DNA from: DASYTH01 sp035942955
GTDB lineage: Bacteria; Actinomycetota; Actinomycetes; Mycobacteriales; Pseudonocardiaceae
Assembly (NCBI RefSeq): GCF_035942955.1
Contig: NZ_DASZCQ010000128.1
Span: 1-64,000, forward strand
Length of the DNA: 64,000 nt
Direction: 5' to 3'
The position numbers were made by a program, and so were the translations under genes. Numbering within the stretch: position 1 is the stretch's first letter; every line of letters starts with the position of its first letter. Below the pieces are notes generated by a model. It made no database searches, was not told the DNA's origin, and saw nothing but the letters and a program-made list of their open reading frames with translations. Shown piece by piece: positions 59,776-64,000 of the stretch.

Positions 59776-60932
59776 CGCAGCGGGCGGAAGAACTTCCGAA
59801 CGTCACCCACGAGCAGCTCCGGGACCTCCATCGCGGCGAAGTGCCCGCCGGTGTCGAAGTCCGACCAGTGCGCGATGTTGTTGGCCTGCTCGGCATAGCG
59901 GCGGATGGCGATGTCCTCGGCGAACACGGCGACTCCCACCGGCACGTCGGTCGGCGTCGGCCACTCCTGCGCGTGCATGCTCTCGTAGTAGATCTGGGCC
60001 GCGGAGCCGGCGGTCCCGGTCAGCCAGTAGAGCATGACGTTGGTCAGCATGTGGTCGCGGTCGACCGACTCCTCGGGCAGCCCGCTCGACGGGTGCGTCC
60101 ACTCCTTGAACTTGTCGACGATCCACGCCAGCTGGCCGGCCGGCGAGTCGGTCAGCCCGTACGCCACCGTGTGCGGCCGGGTGGCCTGGATCTGGAAGTA
60201 GCCGTTGCCCTCGCTGAGGAAGTTGGTGAGCCGTTCCAGCCGGGCCCGCTCCACCTCGGTCAGCGAGGCGCGCTCCTCCTCGCTGACCTCGCCGAGCGGG
60301 ATGAAGCCGTACGTGGCCGCGTTCACGTGCACCCCGACCACGCCGTCCCGGTCGACCCGGGCGAGGTCGGGCGCGACGAACGCGCCGAAGTCGCCGCCCT
60401 GGGCGCCGTAGCGCTCGTAGCCGAGGCGGCGCATCAGCTCGGCGTACGCGGCGGCCATCCGGCGGCTGCTCCACCCGCCGTCCCTGGTCGGCCCGGAGAA
60501 GCCGAACCCGGGCATCGACGGGATCACCACATGGAACGCGTCGGCCGGGTCGCCGCCGTGCGACCGGGGGTCGGTCAGCGGGCCGATCACCTTCAGAAAC
60601 TCGATCACCGAGCCCGGCCAGCCGTGCGCAAGCAGCAACGGCAGCGCGTCCGGCTCGGGGGATCGGACGTGCAGGAAGTGGATGCTCTGGCCGTCGATCT
60701 CGGTGGTGAACTGCGGGATGTCGTTGAGCCGCTTCTCGTGCGCCCGCCAGTCGTAGCGGGTGCGCCAGTACTCGGCCAGCTCCTCCAGGTACTCGACCGG
60801 GACCCCGCGGTTCCAGCCGACGCCGGTCAGCGTGGCCGGCCACCGCGTGTTGGCCAGCCGCGTGTGCAGCTCGTCGAGGTCGGCCTGCGCGACGTCGATG
60901 TGGAAGGGTCGGATCTCGCTGTTGTTCGCCAT
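59772..60932 (-). CDS. Epoxide hydrolase (EHN domain), second copy
   Basis: The 386-residue paralogue of the enzyme at 31705-32796 has IRPFHIDVAQADLDELHTRL, the HGWPGS motif, GGDFGA at the nucleophile-Asp position and TGGHFAAMEVPELL with the late His. The nucleophile context (QGGDFGA versus GNDAGS in the first copy) differs, suggesting a different substrate. Its stop overlaps that of the convergent SCO1664-family gene by four bases. It is divergent from its own WYL regulator. Confidence 0.85.
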   Translation of the reverse strand: MANNSEIRPFHIDVAQADLDELHTRLANTRWPATLTGVGWNRGVPVEYLEELAEYWRTRYDWRAHEKRLNDIPQFTTEIDGQSIHFLHVRSPEPDALPLLLAHGWPGSVIEFLKVIGPLTDPRSHGGDPADAFHVVIPSMPGFGFSGPTRDGGWSSRRMAAAYAELMRRLGYERYGAQGGDFGAFVAPDLARVDRDGVVGVHVNAATYGFIPLGEVSEEERASLTEVERARLERLTNFLSEGNGYFQIQATRPHTVAYGLTDSPAGQLAWIVDKFKEWTHPSSGLPEESVDRDHMLTNVMLYWLTGTAGSAAQIYYESMHAQEWPTPTDVPVGVAVFAEDIAIRRYAEQANNIAHWSDFDTGGHFAAMEVPELLVGDVRKFFRPLR

Positions 60933-60993
60933 GCGCTCACGCTATCGGCGATTGCGGACAGGACCGGTCCGCGATCGATGAGAGAATTCTCCC
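60933..60993. promoter_or_regulatory. Divergent promoter/operator of the second epoxide hydrolase/WYL pair
   Basis: The 61-base gap contains the inverted repeat GCGGAC-7-GTCCGC and a GAGAATTCTC palindrome next to GTG 60994. Either could bind the WYL regulator. It shares no obvious motif with the gap of the first pair. Confidence 0.4.
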
Positions 60994-61944
60994 GTGGACA
61001 CCGCGGCCCGGTTGCTGAAGCTGCTGTCGCTGCTGCAGATCCGGCGGGACTGGACAGGCGCCGAGCTGGCCGAGCGGCTCGGGGTCACGCCGCGCACGAT
61101 CCGCCGGGACGTCGAGCGGCTGCGCGAGCTGGACTATCCGGTGGCCGCGACGCCCGGGGTGGCCGGCGGGTACCGGCTCGGGTCCGGCACCGCGCTGCCC
61201 CCGCTGGTGCTCGACGACGACGAGGCCGTGGCCGTCGCGATGGGCCTGCGCACCGCGGTGGGCGGCACGATCGCCGGCATCGAGGAGACCTCGGTGCGCG
61301 CGCTGACCAAGCTGGAGCAGGTGCTGCCGTCGCGGCTGCGCCGCCGGATCAACGCGCTGCAGTCGGCGGTGGTGCCGATGCCCGGCGGCGCCCCGGCCGT
61401 CGACCCGCAGACCCTGACCACGATCGCCGCCGCCTGCCGCGACCACCAGCGCCTGCACGTCGACTACCGCAGCGCCGGGGGCACCGCGAGCCGGCGGGTC
61501 GTCGAGCCGGCGCGGCTGGCCTGCACGGGCCGGCTGTGGTACCTGCTGGCCTGGGACACCGGCCGGGGCGACTGGCGCACGCTGCGGGTGGACCGGATCA
61601 CCGCCGCACCCGGCCTCGGCGCCCGGTTCACCCCGCGCGAGCCGCCGGAGGCCGACATCGCCGGCTACGTCAGCCGCGCGATCTCCTCCGCGCCCTATCC
61701 CTACCGGGCCAAGGTGGTCGTCCACGCCCCGGCCGAGCGGGTCCGCGAGCGGGTGACCCCGGCGTCGGGGATGGTCGAAGCCGTCGACGAGGACAGCTGC
61801 GTGCTGCACGTCGGCGGCCCCGAGCTGAGCGTGATCCCGATCTACCTGGCCCGGATCGGCTTCGAGTTCACCGTGCTCGAGCCGCCGGAGCTGATCGAGC
61901 AGGTGCGCACGCTGGCCGGCATGTTCAGTCGATCGGTCACGTAG
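60994..61944 (+). CDS. YafY-type HTH/WYL transcription regulator, second copy
   Basis: The 316-residue paralogue of the regulator at 32859-33827 has TGAELAERLGVTPRTIRRDV as helix-turn-helix and the WYL domain (RRVVEPARLACTGRLWYLLA then WDTGRGDWRTLRVDRI). Both proteins share long identical blocks such as RALTKLEQVLPSRLRRR. It starts at GTG 60994 and probably controls the divergent epoxide hydrolase. Its tail overlaps the convergent VOC gene by eight bases. Confidence 0.85.
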   Translation: MDTAARLLKLLSLLQIRRDWTGAELAERLGVTPRTIRRDVERLRELDYPVAATPGVAGGYRLGSGTALPPLVLDDDEAVAVAMGLRTAVGGTIAGIEETSVRALTKLEQVLPSRLRRRINALQSAVVPMPGGAPAVDPQTLTTIAAACRDHQRLHVDYRSAGGTASRRVVEPARLACTGRLWYLLAWDTGRGDWRTLRVDRITAAPGLGARFTPREPPEADIAGYVSRAISSAPYPYRAKVVVHAPAERVRERVTPASGMVEAVDEDSCVLHVGGPELSVIPIYLARIGFEFTVLEPPELIEQVRTLAGMFSRSVT

Positions 61945-62527
61945 ACGATGTCGCCGTGCCGGTGTCGGTGGTCCGCCACGGCGGCTTGAGCAGCATCCAG
62001 CGGTGGCCGAACGGGTCGACGATCACCGAGCCCCGCCCGTACGGCTGATCGGTCGGCTCCCGCTCGACGGTCGCTCCGCGCTCGGCCGCGCGCCGCGTCA
62101 TACCGTCCACATCGGACACCTGCAGGTGCAGGGTGTGGCTGTGCGTCGACGGTGTCGCGGGCGGGGGAGCGACCGGCACGTCGGGCCACAGCTCGGACGC
62201 CTCGGCGAACATCAGCACCGCGTCGCCGATGCGGACCTCGGCGTGCCCGACGGTGCCGTCCTCGTTGATGTACATCTCGCCGCGCCGCTTCGCACCGAGC
62301 ACCTCCACGTACCAGTCCATGGCCGCGCGGGCGTCGGACACGACGATGTACGGCGACAGGGCCGGCCCCCAGTCCAGATCCTGGGTCGCCGCAACGGTTT
62401 CGGTCATGGCTCCTCCTTCTGGGTTCAGTACCGCCTGCCGCAGCCGCTCGCGCAGCCGCAGCGCGAAGGCCGGATCGGGATCCACCGGCTCGACGGGCGC
62501 GCGGAGGGCGTCCAGCGGATCGGTCAT
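61937..62527 (-). CDS. VOC family protein with sigma-linked N-terminal extension
   Basis: The 196-residue protein has a C-terminal VOC/PhnB-like domain (LSPYIVVSDARAAMDWYVEV, HTLHLQVSDVDGMTRRAAER, VDPFGHRWMLLKPPW). ATG 62527 gives an N-terminal segment DPLDALRAPVEPVDPDPAFA common to proteins encoded behind ECF sigma factors and overlaps the sigma gene stop by four bases. ATG 62407, preceded by AAGGAGGAG, would give the VOC domain alone. Both forms may be made. The ligand is unknown. Confidence 0.75.
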   Translation of the reverse strand: MTDPLDALRAPVEPVDPDPAFALRLRERLRQAVLNPEGGAMTETVAATQDLDWGPALSPYIVVSDARAAMDWYVEVLGAKRRGEMYINEDGTVGHAEVRIGDAVLMFAEASELWPDVPVAPPPATPSTHSHTLHLQVSDVDGMTRRAAERGATVEREPTDQPYGRGSVIVDPFGHRWMLLKPPWRTTDTGTATSST

Positions 62528-63075
62528 GGCCGGCCCTCCTCTCCCGTGTAGACCCGGCGGAACGCGTTGCGGGCCCGGACCAGCAGCGCCTCGGTGGCGT
62601 GCACCGTCCGGCCGAGGTGCGCGGCCACCTCGGGCACCGGCAGCCCGTCGAGGTACCGCAACGTCAGCGCGGCCCGGTGGTGCGCGCCGAGCTCGGCCAG
62701 CGCGGCCCTGGCCCGGATCGCGTCGAGCTTGACCTCCCACGGGTCTTCGACCGGGTCCGGATCGCCCTCCAGCACCCGCAGCCCGCGCTGCTCGCGCTCG
62801 ACCCGCCGCCAGTGGTCGGCCAGCTTGTGCCGGGCCACACCGATCAGCCAGCCGATCGACAGCTCCGGCGCGTCGGGCTTGCGCACCGCGCTCACCGCCG
62901 CGAGAAAGGTCTCCGCGGTGAGATCCTCGGCGAGCGACCGCTCCCCGCACCGGGCCAGCAGGTAGCCGTAGACGTGCGGCAACGCCTCGTCGTACAGCTC
63001 CAGCAGCCCGAAAGCCGGGTCGGGCCGCACGCCGGGTTGCGTGCTCACGTCCCTATCGTCGTCCGAACGGGACAC
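62524..63075 (-). CDS. ECF-type RNA polymerase sigma factor
   Basis: The 183-residue protein has region 2 (HVYGYLLARCGERSLAEDLT then FLAAVSAV) and region 4 (LTLRYLDGLPVPEVAAHLGR). It would direct transcription of a small regulon. GTG 63075 or GTG 63048 may be the start. No anti-sigma factor is adjacent. The translationally coupled VOC protein takes the place one would expect for a regulator and may sense the signal. Confidence 0.85.
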   Translation of the reverse strand: MSRSDDDRDVSTQPGVRPDPAFGLLELYDEALPHVYGYLLARCGERSLAEDLTAETFLAAVSAVRKPDAPELSIGWLIGVARHKLADHWRRVEREQRGLRVLEGDPDPVEDPWEVKLDAIRARAALAELGAHHRAALTLRYLDGLPVPEVAAHLGRTVHATEALLVRARNAFRRVYTGEEGRP

Positions 63076-63155
63076 ACTCCGACGGGCAACCCGAGAAATT
63101 CTCCTCCGGCGAGTCGCGGACCCCGGCGGGCCGGCCTCGCCTACCGTTGCCAGCC

Positions 63156-63968
63156 GTGCGCTTCCAGGACTACGGCCGCGATGTGCTCGCCGGCCGCCGG
63201 CCGCGACGGGCCGTTCCGGAGATCACCGCCGAGCCGGGGCTCGTGGTCGAGGACCCGGGCAGCGGGTTCTGCGGCGCCGTCGTCGGCTTCGAGCAGGGCA
63301 ACGTGGTGCTCGAGGACCGGCACGGCCGGCGCCGGCTGTTCCCGCTCACCCCGGCCGGGTTCCTGGTCGACGGCAAGCCGGTGACGCTGGTCCGCCCGGC
63401 GCGTACGCCGCCGGCGGCCGCAAGGCTGTCCGCGTCCGGCTCGGTCCGGGTGGCCGGGGTCCGGGCCAGAACCGCGCGGGACAGCCGGATCTGGGTCGAG
63501 GGACGGCACGACGCCGAGCTGGTCGAGCGGGTCTGGGGGCACGACCTGCGGGTGGAGGGCGTCGTGGTGGAGCCGCTGCACGGCATCGACGAGCTCGCCG
63601 ACCGGGTCGCCGAGTTCGGCACCGGGCGGGGCCGCCGGCTGGGCGTGCTGGTCGACCACCTGGTGGCCGACAGCAAGGAGGCTCGCATCACCGAACGGCT
63701 CGCCGATCCGAACGTCCTGGTGACCGGGCACCCCTACGTCGACATCTGGCAGGCGGTGCGGCCCGCCGCGGTCGGCATCGCCGCCTGGCCGCGGGTGCCA
63801 CGGGGCGTGCCGTGGAAGGAGGGCATCTGCGCGGCGCTCGGCTGGGGCGACCCGGCCGACGGCTGGCGGCGGGTGCTGGCCGGCGTGACCAGCTTCCGCG
63901 ACCTGGAGACCCCGCTGATCGGCGCCGTCGAGCGGCTGATCGACTTCGTCACCGAGCCGGAGTCCTGA
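63156..63968 (+). CDS. DUF3097 family protein
   Basis: The 270-residue protein is widespread in actinobacteria. It has an N-terminal small-barrel region (GFCGAVVGFEQGNVVLEDRH) and a Toprim-like C-terminal part in which DSRIWVEGRHDAELVERVWG and GVLVDHLVADSKEARI carry acidic metal-site residues. The role is unknown but suggests nucleic-acid chemistry. GTG 63156 gives the usual short start, and TTG 63147 would add three residues. There is no ribosome site, so translation may be leaderless. Confidence 0.8.
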   Translation: MRFQDYGRDVLAGRRPRRAVPEITAEPGLVVEDPGSGFCGAVVGFEQGNVVLEDRHGRRRLFPLTPAGFLVDGKPVTLVRPARTPPAAARLSASGSVRVAGVRARTARDSRIWVEGRHDAELVERVWGHDLRVEGVVVEPLHGIDELADRVAEFGTGRGRRLGVLVDHLVADSKEARITERLADPNVLVTGHPYVDIWQAVRPAAVGIAAWPRVPRGVPWKEGICAALGWGDPADGWRRVLAGVTSFRDLETPLIGAVERLIDFVTEPES

Positions 63969-64000
63969 GGACGCCATGGGTCACTGAACCCACCCGCCCG

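Overview
The window is high-GC DNA from a filamentous or mycolate-related actinomycete, most likely a member of the Pseudonocardiaceae. This is inferred from frequent GTG/TTG starts, a WhiB protein, F420-type and DUF3090/DUF3097/DUF5703/SCO1664 families, tandem MptB-type mannosyltransferases and an actinomycete integrative conjugative element (AICE) next to a tRNA-Leu. No composition statistics or database searches were run.

Layout. (1) 1-9,900 is an accessory, defence-rich region. It holds a C-terminal fragment of an unknown gene, a DUF262/DUF1524 GmrSD-type restriction protein, a truncated and frameshifted SNF2-helicase remnant, a palindromic IS256-type relic, an aquaporin remnant and a serine recombinase. 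It then holds a compact and visibly more AT-rich operon: DUF6338 membrane protein, tiny poly-proline protein, ThsB-type TIR protein, caspase-like protease and SLOG-like protein. A membrane protein with a TIR/Rossmann-like C-terminus follows. (2) 9,900-21,350 is an AICE-like element ending at tRNA-Leu(GAG). It carries two integrase/AbrB cassettes, an FtsK/TraB-like translocase followed by a cluster of GTGTGACGGG repeats, two membrane proteins, WhiB, an excisionase-like protein, an XRE-TPR regulator, an Imm1 protein and small proteins. No replication initiator was recognised. (3) 21,400-34,600 is chromosomal core: M20 peptidase, alpha/beta hydrolase, carbonic anhydrase, orphan substrate-binding lipoprotein, aldo/keto reductase, F420 oxidoreductase, UppP, VapBC, epoxide hydrolase with a WYL regulator, and a histidine phosphatase. 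(4) 34,600-58,400 holds a GH92 mannosidase, GNAT protein, AMP-binding ligase, aldo/keto reductase, and a peptide-salvage block (M55 D-aminopeptidase, M20 peptidase, five-part Dpp/Opp transporter with a fused double ATPase). It continues with two MptB paralogues, a secreted dirigent-like protein, an exported PLP enzyme, an LD-carboxypeptidase and an S9 peptidase. (5) 58,400-64,000 returns to conserved core: DUF3090, SCO1664 family, a second epoxide hydrolase/WYL pair, VOC protein with ECF sigma factor, and DUF3097.

How the genes work together. The 5.7-8.5 kb operon looks like a Thoeris-type abortive-infection system in which a TIR enzyme would make a nucleotide signal that licenses a caspase-like protease. 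The SLOG protein and the membrane component are the less familiar parts. The AICE carries its own integration, excision, translocation and control genes, with plausible operator and clt-like sites. The D-aminopeptidase, dipeptide transporter and LD-carboxypeptidase together suggest recycling of cell-wall peptides.
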